Of a DNA stretch of 33,659 nt, positions 6,860-15,695 are shown one piece after another. Below the pieces are notes generated by a model. It made no database searches, was not told where the DNA came from, and saw only the letters and a program-made list of their open reading frames with translations. The stretch is taken from the NCBI GenBank assembly GCA_023399275.1, contig JAEWQH010000095.1, positions 1-33,659 on the forward strand, given 5' to 3'. The stretch is from Bacillota bacterium (GTDB lineage Bacteria > Bacillota > Clostridia > Christensenellales > CAG-138). The position numbers and the translations under genes were made by a program. How positions within the stretch are numbered: the first letter of the stretch is position 1; every line of letters begins with the position of its first letter.

Positions 6860-6908
6860 CCGCCGTGGCAGGCGCCTCTTTGCCGCGCGGGAGGGAGAGA
6901 GGCTGCGC

Positions 6909-7931
6909 ATGGTAAAGATCGGGGACGTTGCGCGCGAGGCGGGCGTTTCGGTGGCCACCGTTTCCCGCGTGCTCAACGAGACGGGCGGCGTGCTGCCGCA
7001 GACGCGCCAGCGGGTGCGCGAGGCGGTTGAGAAGCTGCACTACGCGCCGAATCTCTCCGCACGTAACCTGCGCAAAAATGAGAGCCGCATCATCCTCATC
7101 CTCGCGCCGAATTTCTCCAATCCGTATTACTCCAATGTGCTTTCGGGCATCTGCGATGTTTCGAGAAACCTCGGCTACAGCACCTTGATCTACAACACAT
7201 ACGACAGCAATGCGCTGGATGAGTCGCTGGTTGCGAGCCTTTTTCAGAAGAACCGTGCGGATGGCATGATCACGCTGGCGTGCAACCGGGACGACCGGTG
7301 GCTCGAAAAGTACGCGGGCAGGTATCCGCTCGTGCAGTGCTCGGAGTTCGTCGAAGACGCTGCGCTGCCGCATATCTCGGTGGACAACCGCCTTGCCGCG
7401 CGTGAGCTGATCTCGCATCTGCTGGCGCTGGGGCACCGGAGGATCGGTATCGTCACCAGCTCCAACCGCTATCTTTCGAGCGCGAACCGCCTGCGCGGGT
7501 ATCTCGACGCGCTGGAGCAGGCGGGCATCCCCAGGGACGACGCGTTGATCGCCTATGCTTCTGCGGATTACTCGTTTGCCAGCGGCAAGCAGGCGGCGCG
7601 CGAGATGCTCGCCCTCATGCAGCCGCCGAGCGCGATCTTCTGCGTTTCGGATATCCTCGCGCTGGGCGTCGTCGCCGCGGCGGGGAAGATGGGCCTTCAG
7701 GTGCCGTGGGACTTGAGTGTGGCGGGATTTGACGACGTCGATTACACGACCATGTTCCATCCCTACCTCACCACCGTCGCCGTGCCGTGCTATGAGCTTG
7801 GGCGCAGGAGCATGCTGCTGCTCTACGACCACATCGCGCAAAAGCCGGGCGCGCAGAACGCCGTGTTTTTGCCGCACCGGGTCATGCTGCGCGAAACGAG
7901 CGCGCGAAAGGCGCCGGGAGACCAGCAATGA
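6909..7931 (+). CDS. LacI-family transcriptional regulator (within the sugar operon)
   Basis: The 340-residue product begins MVKIGDVAREAGVSVATVSR, a canonical LacI DNA-binding head, then SARNLRKNESR before a sensor domain starting ILILAPNFSNPYYSNVLSG; VAGFDDVDYTTMFHP is the usual C-terminal landmark. The ATG at 6909 is chosen because family members start here and GGGAGGGAGAG lies upstream; the frame is open further upstream to 6828 but that extension is arginine-rich and unlike the family. It sits between the isomerase and dehydrogenase genes in the same direction, so it likely controls the locus together with the divergent LacI gene. Having two LacI regulators for one sugar locus is unusual. 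Confidence 0.92.
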   Translation: MVKIGDVAREAGVSVATVSRVLNETGGVLPQTRQRVREAVEKLHYAPNLSARNLRKNESRIILILAPNFSNPYYSNVLSGICDVSRNLGYSTLIYNTYDSNALDESLVASLFQKNRADGMITLACNRDDRWLEKYAGRYPLVQCSEFVEDAALPHISVDNRLAARELISHLLALGHRRIGIVTSSNRYLSSANRLRGYLDALEQAGIPRDDALIAYASADYSFASGKQAAREMLALMQPPSAIFCVSDILALGVVAAAGKMGLQVPWDLSVAGFDDVDYTTMFHPYLTTVAVPCYELGRRSMLLLYDHIAQKPGAQNAVFLPHRVMLRETSARKAPGDQQ

Positions 7932-7989
7932 TAAAAGAAAATACGATAAAAATAGAGAAGAACAGATAGAACAAAGGGGAAGACCAACC

Positions 7990-9027
7990 ATGTTAAACGT
8001 AGGCATCATCGGCTGCGGCTCGATTGCAAGGCAGCGCCACGCGGCAGAATACAAAAACAATGGGAACACGCTCATCGCGGGTGTGTTCGACATGGCCCGC
8101 CCGCGCGCGGAGGCGATGGCGGCCGACTTTGGCGGCCGGGTCTATGAGACCGCGGAGGAGCTGATTGCGGATCCGTCCATCGACGCGGTAAGCGTCTGCG
8201 TCGCAAACGCGTACCATGCGCCGATCACCATCGATGCGCTGAATCACGGTAAGCACGTGCTCTGCGAAAAGCCGATGGCCATCACGCTCAAGGACTGCGA
8301 GGATATGCTCGCGGCAGCACAAAAGTGCGGAAAGCGCCTGCTCATCGACCACAACCAGCGGCTCACGCCGGCGCACAGGAAGGCGAAGCAGATCATCGCT
8401 TCCGGCGAGTTGGGCCGCGTGATCAGCTTTGCCGCCACGTTTGGCCACAAGGGGCCGGAGATGTGGAGCGCGGACAAGAGCAGCAACACCTGGTTTTTCA
8501 AGAAGAACGCCGCGGCGTTTGGCTCCATGGCCGACCTTGGCATCCACAAGATCGACCTGATGCGGTTCCTCATCGGGTCGGACGTAAAAAACGTCTTTTC
8601 GCGCATGGCGACGCTGGATAAAAAGTTTCCGGACGGCACGCCGATCGAGGTGGACGACAACTCCGTGGAGATCCTGTCCTTCCGAAACGGCGCGCTCGGC
8701 ACCGTTACCACGAGCTGGACGCACTATGGCGAGGAGTGCAACGCTTCCTCCCTCTATTGCGAAAAGGGCACGCTCAAGCTTTACCACGACCCGCGCTATG
8801 CGCTGCAGATCGTCTATGCGGACGGGACGAAGGCAAACTATGAGCTCGACCGCATCCAGACCAACGAGGACGCGCAGCAGGCGAGCAGCGGGGTCATCGA
8901 CCTGTTCGTTGAGAGCGTGCTGACCGGCAAGCCCTCCGTGCTGGACGCGGAGGACATCGTCCGCTCCATGCGCGTGGTATTCGCCTGCCTGGAGTCTGCC
9001 GAGACCGGGCGCATCGTGGAGCTGTAA
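7990..9027 (+). CDS. Gfo/Idh/MocA-family oxidoreductase
   Basis: The 345-residue product starts MLNVGIIGCGSIARQRHAAE, an N-terminal Rossmann fold for NAD(P), and has the family CEKPMA motif with the catalytic Lys at 94, then the alpha/beta substrate domain (FGSMADLGIHKIDLMRFLIG). It should oxidise or reduce a hydroxyl of a sugar or inositol-like compound in the cytoplasm. AAGGGGA precedes the ATG. The frame is open much further upstream (to 7717) but that part overlaps the LacI gene and is not coding. Neighbours are the isomerase/epimerase and the ribose-type ABC importer, a set often seen for inositol, inosose or rare-sugar use. Confidence 0.92.
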   Translation: MLNVGIIGCGSIARQRHAAEYKNNGNTLIAGVFDMARPRAEAMAADFGGRVYETAEELIADPSIDAVSVCVANAYHAPITIDALNHGKHVLCEKPMAITLKDCEDMLAAAQKCGKRLLIDHNQRLTPAHRKAKQIIASGELGRVISFAATFGHKGPEMWSADKSSNTWFFKKNAAAFGSMADLGIHKIDLMRFLIGSDVKNVFSRMATLDKKFPDGTPIEVDDNSVEILSFRNGALGTVTTSWTHYGEECNASSLYCEKGTLKLYHDPRYALQIVYADGTKANYELDRIQTNEDAQQASSGVIDLFVESVLTGKPSVLDAEDIVRSMRVVFACLESAETGRIVEL

Positions 9028-9072
9028 ACCGGCGTCTTCACCCGGGGTACGGCGCCGGAAGGCTTTGACTGG

Positions 9073-9098
9073 GTAATAACCGGATCAACGGTTGTTAT
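9073..9098. promoter_or_regulatory. Imperfect inverted repeat before the binding-protein gene
   Basis: Ten-base arms 9073-9082 and 9089-9098 match at eight of ten positions (core AACCG / CGGTT) around GATCAA. It lies just before the ribosome site of the ABC binding-protein gene and may be an operator or an RNA hairpin. TTGACT at 9065-9070 has no properly spaced -10. Confidence 0.35.
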
Positions 9099-9121
9099 AA
9101 AAACACAAAAGGAGAGAAATC

Positions 9122-10294
9122 ATGAAAAAATTCCTTGCGATTCTCATGGGCGTCATGATGCTGCTGAGCTTTGCGGCTTGCGCCAGCACGCCGGCGCCGG
9201 CGACGGATGAGTCCACTGCCGAACAGCCCGCGGCGACCACCGCGGCGGAAGAACCCGCTGAAACAGAAGGCGGCACCATCTACGTGCTCGGCCCCACGCC
9301 GGATCACGGCTGGACCGCGCAGGCCGGCGTCTACGCCGAGCAGAAGGTTGCCGCGATCAACGCCGAAGGCAAGTATAAGGCCGTCTACATGGCCGCTTCC
9401 ACCGGCGAAGAGCAGGTTGACCAGGTTCAGACCATCCTTGCCAACGGCGACGCGGTGGGCGTGGTATTCTTCGCCCTGGAAGACTCCGCCAAGTCCGGCC
9501 AGGAAGCGCTGATCGCTGCGAACGTTCCGTTCATCTCCTTCGACCGTATCATCGAAGGCCCGGACAAGTATGCCATCCTCAACGCCTCCGGTGACAACTG
9601 GCAGTGCGGCGCGGGCATCGCGTACTGGCTGCAGAAGAACGGCATGGTGCCCGGCGCGACGCTCGTCACGCTCATCGGCGACAACGGCACCGTTTGCTCC
9701 CGTCGTCAGGAAGGCTTTGAGCAGTTCCTCCGCGGCGAAATCGAGTACTTTGACCAGGACAAGAACGAGTCCTACAAGACCACCGAAGTCTGGACCCAGG
9801 AGCAGATCGACGCTCTGACGGCCGACTACAAGACGGTCTGCAACTGGAGCGCGGACGGCGCGTATCAGTACCTCGAGCAGAAGCTGCCGGAGATCGTCTC
9901 CAAGGCGAAGACCACGGGCGGCAACCTCTACATCTACTCCATGGACGATGAGATGACCTTTGGTCTGCTGAACCTCCTTGAGGCGAACGCCATCGACGAT
10001 GCAACCAAGGCCGACTTCGCGGCGCTGAACGTCTACACCTCCGCCATCGGCGGCATGGCCGAGCTCTATGCGGTCATGGATGGCACCTCCTCGCAGGCGG
10101 CCACGGCTGAGACCTACTTCGACGGCCTGATGTCCGTCTACTTCTCGCCGAAGATGTTTGAGAACGTCATCAACTACATGCTCGACTACCTCGACGGCAA
10201 CTGGGACTATGCAGTCGGCGACGGCAAGTATGAGCCGGTTTGGATCGTTGACTCGAGCAACGTCGCCAACTACGAAGGCTTCACGGGGCACTGA
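9122..10294 (+). CDS. Ribose-type ABC importer, sugar-binding lipoprotein
   Basis: The 390-residue product has a signal peptide ending in the lipobox FAAC (Cys20), a low-complexity Ala/Thr/Glu linker of about 30 residues, and a periplasmic-binding-protein type I domain (GGTIYVLGPTPDHGWTAQAG, then GDAVGVVFFAL and SFDRIIEGPDKY). It would be anchored outside the membrane and deliver a monosaccharide-like ligand to the ATPase and permease encoded downstream. AAAGGAG lies before the ATG. Codon use is strongly biased, as in a highly expressed gene. The 262-base gap to the ATPase gene carries several hairpins. Confidence 0.92.
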   Translation: MKKFLAILMGVMMLLSFAACASTPAPATDESTAEQPAATTAAEEPAETEGGTIYVLGPTPDHGWTAQAGVYAEQKVAAINAEGKYKAVYMAASTGEEQVDQVQTILANGDAVGVVFFALEDSAKSGQEALIAANVPFISFDRIIEGPDKYAILNASGDNWQCGAGIAYWLQKNGMVPGATLVTLIGDNGTVCSRRQEGFEQFLRGEIEYFDQDKNESYKTTEVWTQEQIDALTADYKTVCNWSADGAYQYLEQKLPEIVSKAKTTGGNLYIYSMDDEMTFGLLNLLEANAIDDATKADFAALNVYTSAIGGMAELYAVMDGTSSQAATAETYFDGLMSVYFSPKMFENVINYMLDYLDGNWDYAVGDGKYEPVWIVDSSNVANYEGFTGH

Positions 10295-10320
10295 TCCCGC
10301 TCCTTCGCGGTGCAAACCTA

Positions 10321-10450
10321 CGGGTAACATTACCCGCGGGTGAGCAGGCATAACAGGGCTGTACGTACGGATGCAGGCTGGTCCTGCATCCGTACGCAAC
10401 GCCGCGCCCGGCGGGCAAACCCGCGGCGAGTCGAAAAGACGGGCTTTTCG
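10321..10450 (+). other. Run of four hairpins between binding-protein and ATPase genes
   Basis: The 262-base gap carries: CGGGTAA/TTACCCG (10321-10336); a perfect 14-bp stem between 10364-10377 and 10383-10396 with loop CTGGT; GCGGG/CCCGC (10411-10424); and CGAAAAG/CTTTTCG (10432-10450). None is followed by a T-run, so read-through is expected. The place, right after the binding-protein gene, is typical of structures that protect the upstream mRNA and lower expression of the ATPase and permease. Confidence 0.6.
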
Positions 10451-10556
10451 CAGCCGGCGGGCCGGAGTATACTGGAAGACACGGGCGCGTGGTCACGTGA
10501 TGCACGGCTTTGGCCTGAGCCCTCCGCGAAAAACGACGAAAACGGGGACACGAATT

Positions 10557-12065
10557 ATGGCAATCCTTGAAATGCGGCACATTTCAAAGGCGTTCGGCGG
10601 CGTCATCGCGCTCTCGGACGTACACCTCACCATTGAGGACGGGGAGATACACGCGTTGCTCGGCGAAAACGGCGCGGGTAAATCCACGCTGATGAACATC
10701 CTCACCGGCGTTATATCGACGGATTCCGGCGAGATCCTGTTTGACGGCAAAAGCTATCCCAACCCGAGCATCACGATGATGGAGCGGGCGGGCATCGCCT
10801 TTGTGCATCAGGAAGTGAACGTGGTCAACGACCTGACCGTGTTCGAAAACATCTTTTTAAACCGCGAGCTCAAGACGAAGCTCGGTCTGCTGGACCGAAA
10901 GCGCATGATCGAGGAGGCGAGCGGGCTGTTTGCGCGGCTGGGGGTGGATATCGACCCCTGCACCCTGGTATCCGAGCTTAAGACGAGTCAAAAGCAGTTG
11001 CTGGAGATCAGCCGCGCGCTCCAGGCCAACGCAAAGCTGCTGATTCTGGACGAACCGACCACCGCGCTGAGTACGCAGGAGGTCGAGCATCTCTTTGGCA
11101 TCCTCCGAAAGCTGAAAACACAGGGCCATTCCTTCATTTTTATATCCCACAAGATGCCGGAGATCTTTGAGATTGCAGATCGCTACACCGTACTGCGTAA
11201 CGGTGCGTTTATCTCCAGCGGGTTCATCGCGGATACCACGCCGCACCGGATCGCCTCGGACATGGTCGGCGAGCAGTATCTGGATAAGGATTACTACGAG
11301 CCGCGCCCGCTTGGGAAGACGATCGTAGAGCTCAGGCATGTGACCGGACACGGGTTTACGGATGTGAATCTGGAGATCCGAAAGGGCGAGATCGTCGCGT
11401 TTACCGGACTGGCCGGTTGCGGCGCGAGCGAAGTGATGCAGACCATGTTCGGCGTGCTGCCGTTTGAGGGCGGCGTGATCCGCGTCGGCAACCGGTCTCT
11501 GCGCGGCACGATCCCGCACTTCATGAAAAACGGCATGGCGATGCTGCCCTCCAACCGCAAGGAGAACTCCGTCGTGCCCGACATGGATATCCTCGACAAC
11601 ACCTGCATCGCCGAGCACTGCCTCACGCGCAGGCGGCCGATGATCTCGTCCAAGCGCGAGCTCAACCGCTACGAGGAACTGAAAAAACTGCTCTGGATCA
11701 AGGCCGACTCTGCCAAGGACTCCATCCTTTCGCTCTCGGGCGGAAACCAGCAGAAGGTGTTTCTCGCCCGCTGGATCAACACTGACGCGGACGTGCTGCT
11801 GCTGGATAACCCCACACAGGGCGTGGATGTAGGCGCAAAAGCGGAGATCTACCGCCTTATCCTCGAGTTTGCCTCGCGCGGGATGACGGTGATCATCAAC
11901 ACGCTCGAGATTCCGGAGATCAAGAAAGTATCCGACCGCTGCGTCGTTTTCTTTGAAGGACGCGTGGCCAAGATATTCCAGCACGACGAAATCAGCGAAC
12001 AGGACGTCATGCTGTATTCTACAAACGCGATCAATACGCGGGGAGGAGCCAAACATGCGGGCTAA
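10557..12065 (+). CDS. Ribose-type ABC importer, duplicated ATP-binding protein
   Basis: The 502-residue product carries two ABC domains, as in RbsA/MglA proteins. The first has Walker A GENGAGKST, a degenerate signature (LKTSQKQLLEISRAL) and Walker B LLILDEPTTALS. The second has the usual degenerate Walker A (FTGLAGCGASEV), the signature LSGGNQQKVFLARW and LLLDNPTQGVDVG. It powers uptake of the sugar bound by the upstream lipoprotein. I use the ATG at 10557 because the family starts MAILEMRHISKAFGG; the frame is open upstream into the hairpin region. It overlaps the permease gene by 11 bases, indicating translational coupling. Confidence 0.94.
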   Translation: MAILEMRHISKAFGGVIALSDVHLTIEDGEIHALLGENGAGKSTLMNILTGVISTDSGEILFDGKSYPNPSITMMERAGIAFVHQEVNVVNDLTVFENIFLNRELKTKLGLLDRKRMIEEASGLFARLGVDIDPCTLVSELKTSQKQLLEISRALQANAKLLILDEPTTALSTQEVEHLFGILRKLKTQGHSFIFISHKMPEIFEIADRYTVLRNGAFISSGFIADTTPHRIASDMVGEQYLDKDYYEPRPLGKTIVELRHVTGHGFTDVNLEIRKGEIVAFTGLAGCGASEVMQTMFGVLPFEGGVIRVGNRSLRGTIPHFMKNGMAMLPSNRKENSVVPDMDILDNTCIAEHCLTRRRPMISSKRELNRYEELKKLLWIKADSAKDSILSLSGGNQQKVFLARWINTDADVLLLDNPTQGVDVGAKAEIYRLILEFASRGMTVIINTLEIPEIKKVSDRCVVFFEGRVAKIFQHDEISEQDVMLYSTNAINTRGGAKHAG

Positions 12066-13173
12066 CAAGAGCGTTGCCGCCGGGATCGGTTCATTCATCT
12101 CGAAGGCCTGGAAGCGCTATAGCTTTATCTTTGTCTTTGCCGTCATACTGCTGGTGTATTCGTTTACGATCGAGGCAAACGGCAACACGTTTAAGTGGGG
12201 GCATATCACGGCGATTCTGGCGAGCCAGAATACCGTCATCGTCGGTACGATGGCGCTGGGTATGGCGCTGGTCGTCATCACGGGGCAGATCGATCTGTCG
12301 ATCGGCTCCGCGCTCGTACTCTGCAGCGGCGTGAGCATCATGGCGTTCAACATGACCAACAGCGTGATCCTCACGTTTCTCGCCGCCATCGCGGCGGGCG
12401 CGCTGTGCGGCTTCATCAACGGCGCGCTCGCGGGCTACGCCAAGATGCCGCCGTTTATCGTCACACTGGGCACCATGCTGATCTACCGCTCGCTGATGCT
12501 CTCCCTCGTGCGCGAGATCGACCCCGCTATCACGGGTTCTTCGAGCAGCCAGTTTGCCATGCTGAGCGAAAACAGCGCTTATGACGCGCTACGCATGAAA
12601 TTTGGCACCGGCAGCCTGCCGGGTGTGTCGATTCCATATATCACGTTTGTCTTCGTCGCGGTCATGCTGCTGATTCTGCTCATCTCGCGCCGCACCAAGT
12701 ACGGAAAGAGCGTTTACGCGGTCGGCAGCAACGAAAAGGCCGCCTTCCTCGCGGGCGTCAACGTCCAGGGCGTCAAGGTCTCGGTGTTTGTCATCACGGG
12801 TATCCTCGTCGGCGTTGCGAGTTTTGTGCAGGCCTGCAAGATCGGGAATGTTACGCCCGCATCCTCCGGCAAGAGCTACGAGATGTATGCCATTGCAGCG
12901 GTTGTGCTCGGCGGCATCAGCATGAGCGGCGGCCGCGGCAACCTGCTCGGCGTGTTCTTCGGCGCGCTGTCGTATACGACGATCAACTTTATCATCGTTT
13001 CCATTCCAGCGCTGACTACGGACATTCAGGATACCTTCCAGGGCCTCGTACTCATCGCGGTCATCCTGATCCAGACCGTCGGGCCGGTCATCAAGGAGCG
13101 GTTCATCGAGGCGCGCAAGCGCGGCGCATCCAGAAAGCAGGAGCGCAAGGAGCTGGCGCAGAGCAAGAGCTAA
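12055..13173 (+). CDS. Ribose-type ABC importer, permease
   Basis: The 372-residue membrane protein has about eight to ten hydrophobic segments and family landmarks: LASQNTVIVGTMALGMALVV, ITGQIDLSIGSALVL, GALAGYAKMPPFIVTLGTM and the late AVVLGGISMSGGRGNLLGVF. This is the RbsC/XylH-type permease (BPD_transp_2). It has a long N-terminal part and a Lys/Arg-rich tail. GGGGAGGAG precedes the ATG, which lies inside the end of the ATPase gene. It completes a full importer and is the last gene before a convergent terminator. Confidence 0.94.
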   Translation: MRANKSVAAGIGSFISKAWKRYSFIFVFAVILLVYSFTIEANGNTFKWGHITAILASQNTVIVGTMALGMALVVITGQIDLSIGSALVLCSGVSIMAFNMTNSVILTFLAAIAAGALCGFINGALAGYAKMPPFIVTLGTMLIYRSLMLSLVREIDPAITGSSSSQFAMLSENSAYDALRMKFGTGSLPGVSIPYITFVFVAVMLLILLISRRTKYGKSVYAVGSNEKAAFLAGVNVQGVKVSVFVITGILVGVASFVQACKIGNVTPASSGKSYEMYAIAAVVLGGISMSGGRGNLLGVFFGALSYTTINFIIVSIPALTTDIQDTFQGLVLIAVILIQTVGPVIKERFIEARKRGASRKQERKELAQSKS

Positions 13174-13188
13174 GAACCGATGGCGTCA

Positions 13189-13226
13189 AAGACCCGCGTT
13201 ACGCGTTGCTGCGTGGCGCGGGTCTT
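13189..13226. terminator. Hairpin between convergent permease and U32 genes
   Basis: AAGACCCGCG (13189-13198) pairs perfectly with CGCGGGTCTT (13217-13226) around an 18-base loop. The U-tract is poor in both directions (TTACTATA on the plus side), but the site between two converging genes makes a shared terminator likely. Confidence 0.6.
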
Positions 13227-13248
13227 ACTATAGCAAGAATGGGTGCGA

Positions 13249-15288
13249 CTAGAGCAGGGGGCGGTAGTAAAGCCCGTTGGTATGCGGCTGCTCGGTCTTC
13301 TGCGCGGCGAGAAAGCGTTGCGTAACCGCCTGAATCTCGCCGGCGGACTCCCGCGTGAAGTAGAGCAGCTGATGGTCCAGCCCACGCATGCTGCGCTCGG
13401 CGATATCCAGCGGCACGCTGTTGAGCAGCGAGACACTGCGGCGCCGATCGCACTCGAGCGCGAAGGAAATCTGCCTGCGGTCGGTGAGAGAACCGCTCTG
13501 TCCGCAATCCGCGCAGCCGACCGAGGATTGGATCGGGCAGTTGCGCAGGCGCATCAGCGGCAGATAGCCGTAGGAGACGATGCCGCGCGGCAGACCGCCG
13601 CCGAGCGACCGGATGCCCGCCATCGAAAGCTCAAACGAGAGCGTCGCATCGGCGAGCCCCTGCGCCCCATAGAACCGCAGGGCTTCGGTGTTGGCGATAT
13701 TTAACCCGAAGCCGCCGTGGACGGCGAGGCCCAGCCGCCTTGCGAGCGCTATGCCGTAGATGTTGTCGGCCCATACCGCGAGGAGGCCCTCCTTGCGCAG
13801 CGAGGCCAGCTTTGCGTCGAACCCTGGCTCATCCTCGGGAAAGAGCACGGCCGGCAGCTGCGCGATCAGTTTTTCGCCCAGTGCGGCGATCAAGGCGGCG
13901 TCGATCTCCTCGGCAGGCACGATGATCCTATCGAACGCATCCAAGCAAGTGATTTGCTCCTTTTGATAAAACCTCGCCCAGAGCGCGGGTTTTTCGCGTA
14001 AGGAGCGGTAGTGCGTGGGCGGTCCGATCTCAAATGGTTGCTTTACATGTGGCCGCGATTGACCGCGCAGCGTGAGCAGCGCGTCCAGCGCCTGCCGCCG
14101 CAGCGCATTGAGCGCCGAGGCGGAGAGCGTAAGCCCTTCGTCGATATCCGCCTGAAAACCGCGCACGTAAAACGGCGTTCCGCCCGTCTTGGCCAGGTGT
14201 CTGTGCGTGGTCTGCTCATCCAGCGTGCGATGGATCGCCTTCTCCGGCGCGCCGCCCTGCACGGTCGCCTCGTGTGCGCCGCCGTCGCCTGCATGGAGAG
14301 ATACACTGTCTGGATGGAGGGAAAAGCGCAGATCGACGGGCACGAGCGGCACCTCGTTGCGATACAGTGCGGCAAGGGATGTCAGCACACGATCCGCGCC
14401 GGCTACATCCTCTTTGGTGCGCGTGCCAAACATCTGCGCGTCGCGATGGCCGGAAAGATACCCGTCCGTAAAGCCGCTGCGGGAAAACACAGCGCGCAGG
14501 GCTTCCGCGTCGTAGGGGTTGCCCTCAAGCGCAAGCCGGCAGGCGCTTGTGGCGGCGGCGACGTACTCCGGGCGCTTCATGCGCCCCTCGATCTTAAACG
14601 ACGTCACACCGGCATCCGCCAGCTCGCGTATGCGCGGCAAAAGGGACATATCCTTGAGCGAGAGCGCATAGGATCGCTCCGCGCTGCTCCAGTTCAGCCG
14701 ACAGGGCTGTGCGCACAGGCCGCGGTTTCCGCTTCTGCCGCCAAGCATCGCGGAGAGATAGCACGCGCCGGAGACGCTCATGCAGTGTGCGCCGTGCACA
14801 AACGCTTCCTTTTGAATTGAAATCGCGGCACAGATGGCTTCGATCTCGGTCAGAGAGAGCTCCCGTGCGAGCACGATGCTGTCGAACCCTGCATCCTGCA
14901 AAAAGCGTGCGCCGTCGATATTGTGCACGGCGGTCTGGGTAGAGGCATGTCGCTGAATCGAAGGATAGCGCCCGATAAACAGCCGAAGTGCCGCCATATC
15001 CTGAAGGATCACCGCATCCGCGCCCGCTTCGGCGATGCGATCCGCTTCTTCCTCCAGCCCGCGCATCTCCGCATCCAGCACGACGGTATTGACTGCTACG
15101 TAAACCTTTACACCGCGCGCATGGCAATAGGAGACGGCCCTGCCAAGCTCCGCCACGGCAAAGTTTGCGGCGTTTCTGCGCGCGTTGAAGTTCTGGCCGC
15201 CGAGATACACGGCGTTTGCGCCGCAGCGCACTGCGGCGAGCAGCTGATCTTCCCCGCCTGCGGGGGAGAGGATTTCGCTCGTGGACAT
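13249..15288 (-). CDS. U32-family protein with DUF3656 domain (RlhA/YdcP type)
   Basis: The 679-residue product starts MSTSEILSPAGGEDQLLAAV and carries the U32 signature EAFVHGAHCMSVSGACYLS, followed by the Cys motif GLCAQPCRL. A middle region with AIHRTLDEQ and KTGGTPFYV is typical of DUF3656. In E. coli the long U32/DUF3656 protein RlhA (YdcP) hydroxylates C2501 of 23S rRNA; shorter U32 relatives hydroxylate tRNA U34. An RNA-hydroxylation role is therefore more likely than proteolysis; this is by analogy. ATG at 15288 is chosen; AAAGGAG is 12 bases upstream, so a TTG at 15294, two codons earlier, is also possible. It is a single-gene unit with its own promoter. Confidence 0.9.
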   Translation of the reverse strand: MSTSEILSPAGGEDQLLAAVRCGANAVYLGGQNFNARRNAANFAVAELGRAVSYCHARGVKVYVAVNTVVLDAEMRGLEEEADRIAEAGADAVILQDMAALRLFIGRYPSIQRHASTQTAVHNIDGARFLQDAGFDSIVLARELSLTEIEAICAAISIQKEAFVHGAHCMSVSGACYLSAMLGGRSGNRGLCAQPCRLNWSSAERSYALSLKDMSLLPRIRELADAGVTSFKIEGRMKRPEYVAAATSACRLALEGNPYDAEALRAVFSRSGFTDGYLSGHRDAQMFGTRTKEDVAGADRVLTSLAALYRNEVPLVPVDLRFSLHPDSVSLHAGDGGAHEATVQGGAPEKAIHRTLDEQTTHRHLAKTGGTPFYVRGFQADIDEGLTLSASALNALRRQALDALLTLRGQSRPHVKQPFEIGPPTHYRSLREKPALWARFYQKEQITCLDAFDRIIVPAEEIDAALIAALGEKLIAQLPAVLFPEDEPGFDAKLASLRKEGLLAVWADNIYGIALARRLGLAVHGGFGLNIANTEALRFYGAQGLADATLSFELSMAGIRSLGGGLPRGIVSYGYLPLMRLRNCPIQSSVGCADCGQSGSLTDRRQISFALECDRRRSVSLLNSVPLDIAERSMRGLDHQLLYFTRESAGEIQAVTQRFLAAQKTEQPHTNGLYYRPLL

Positions 15289-15340
15289 GGTCAACGCAAG
15301 CTCCTTTGAGTTTCTTCGTAGAGAAGAGGGGATTGCTCTT

Positions 15341-15369
15341 ATTGTATAACGAACGGCGGCGCGCGGCAA
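15341..15369 (-). promoter_or_regulatory. Candidate promoter of the U32 gene
   Basis: On the minus strand TTGCCG (15364-15369) and TACAAT (15341-15346) are spaced by 17 bases, giving a leader of about 45 bases before the ATG. Confidence 0.6.
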
Positions 15370-15542
15370 ATGCTTCCTTTCGAACAAGTGTGCGAAGATG
15401 CAGGTCTTAGGCGAAACACAGAAATACCATACGGGGTGATTTCGGATCTTTTGCAAACCACGCAGATCTGCGCAGTTTTGCTTTTTAAGATGGAGCAAAT
15501 GCTGCGCAAACATACAATATACCACAAATGGCATTTATGCTT

Positions 15543-15556
15543 GGAAAGCGTTTGAA
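15543..15556 (+). promoter_or_regulatory. Possible catabolite-responsive (cre-like) site
   Basis: GGAAAGCGTTTGAA matches the cre consensus TGNAANCGNWNNCA at all fixed positions but two. It lies about 75 bases upstream of the candidate promoter of the ROK-PfkB pair in the 407-base divergent gap. Weak call; nothing else gene-like is seen in this gap. Confidence 0.22.
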
Positions 15557-15628
15557 CGCACCGTGCGGAGTAGATCGACAGGAAAACAGTCTGCTTTGAC
15601 GCCCGGCATAGCGAAACGGCGCGCCGGG

Positions 15629-15637
15629 TGGTATCAT
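15629..15637 (+). promoter_or_regulatory. Candidate extended -10 promoter of the ROK-PfkB pair
   Basis: TGGTATCAT is an extended -10 (TGN plus TATCAT). No good -35 lies 17 bases upstream. Predicted start near 15644 gives a leader of about 50 bases with AAAGGGA before the ATG at 15696. Confidence 0.4.
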
Positions 15638-15695
15638 GAAAATGAATGGCGGAAGCGTCACGCGCCGCTTGTGAGGCGGCGAAAGGGAAGCGAAC

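Noticed and set aside
5937..8093. Very long minus-strand open frame (718 codons)
   Set aside because: It runs opposite to clear isomerase, LacI and dehydrogenase genes, is rich in Arg, Val and His and has no motif; it is a shadow caused by GC-rich codon bias.
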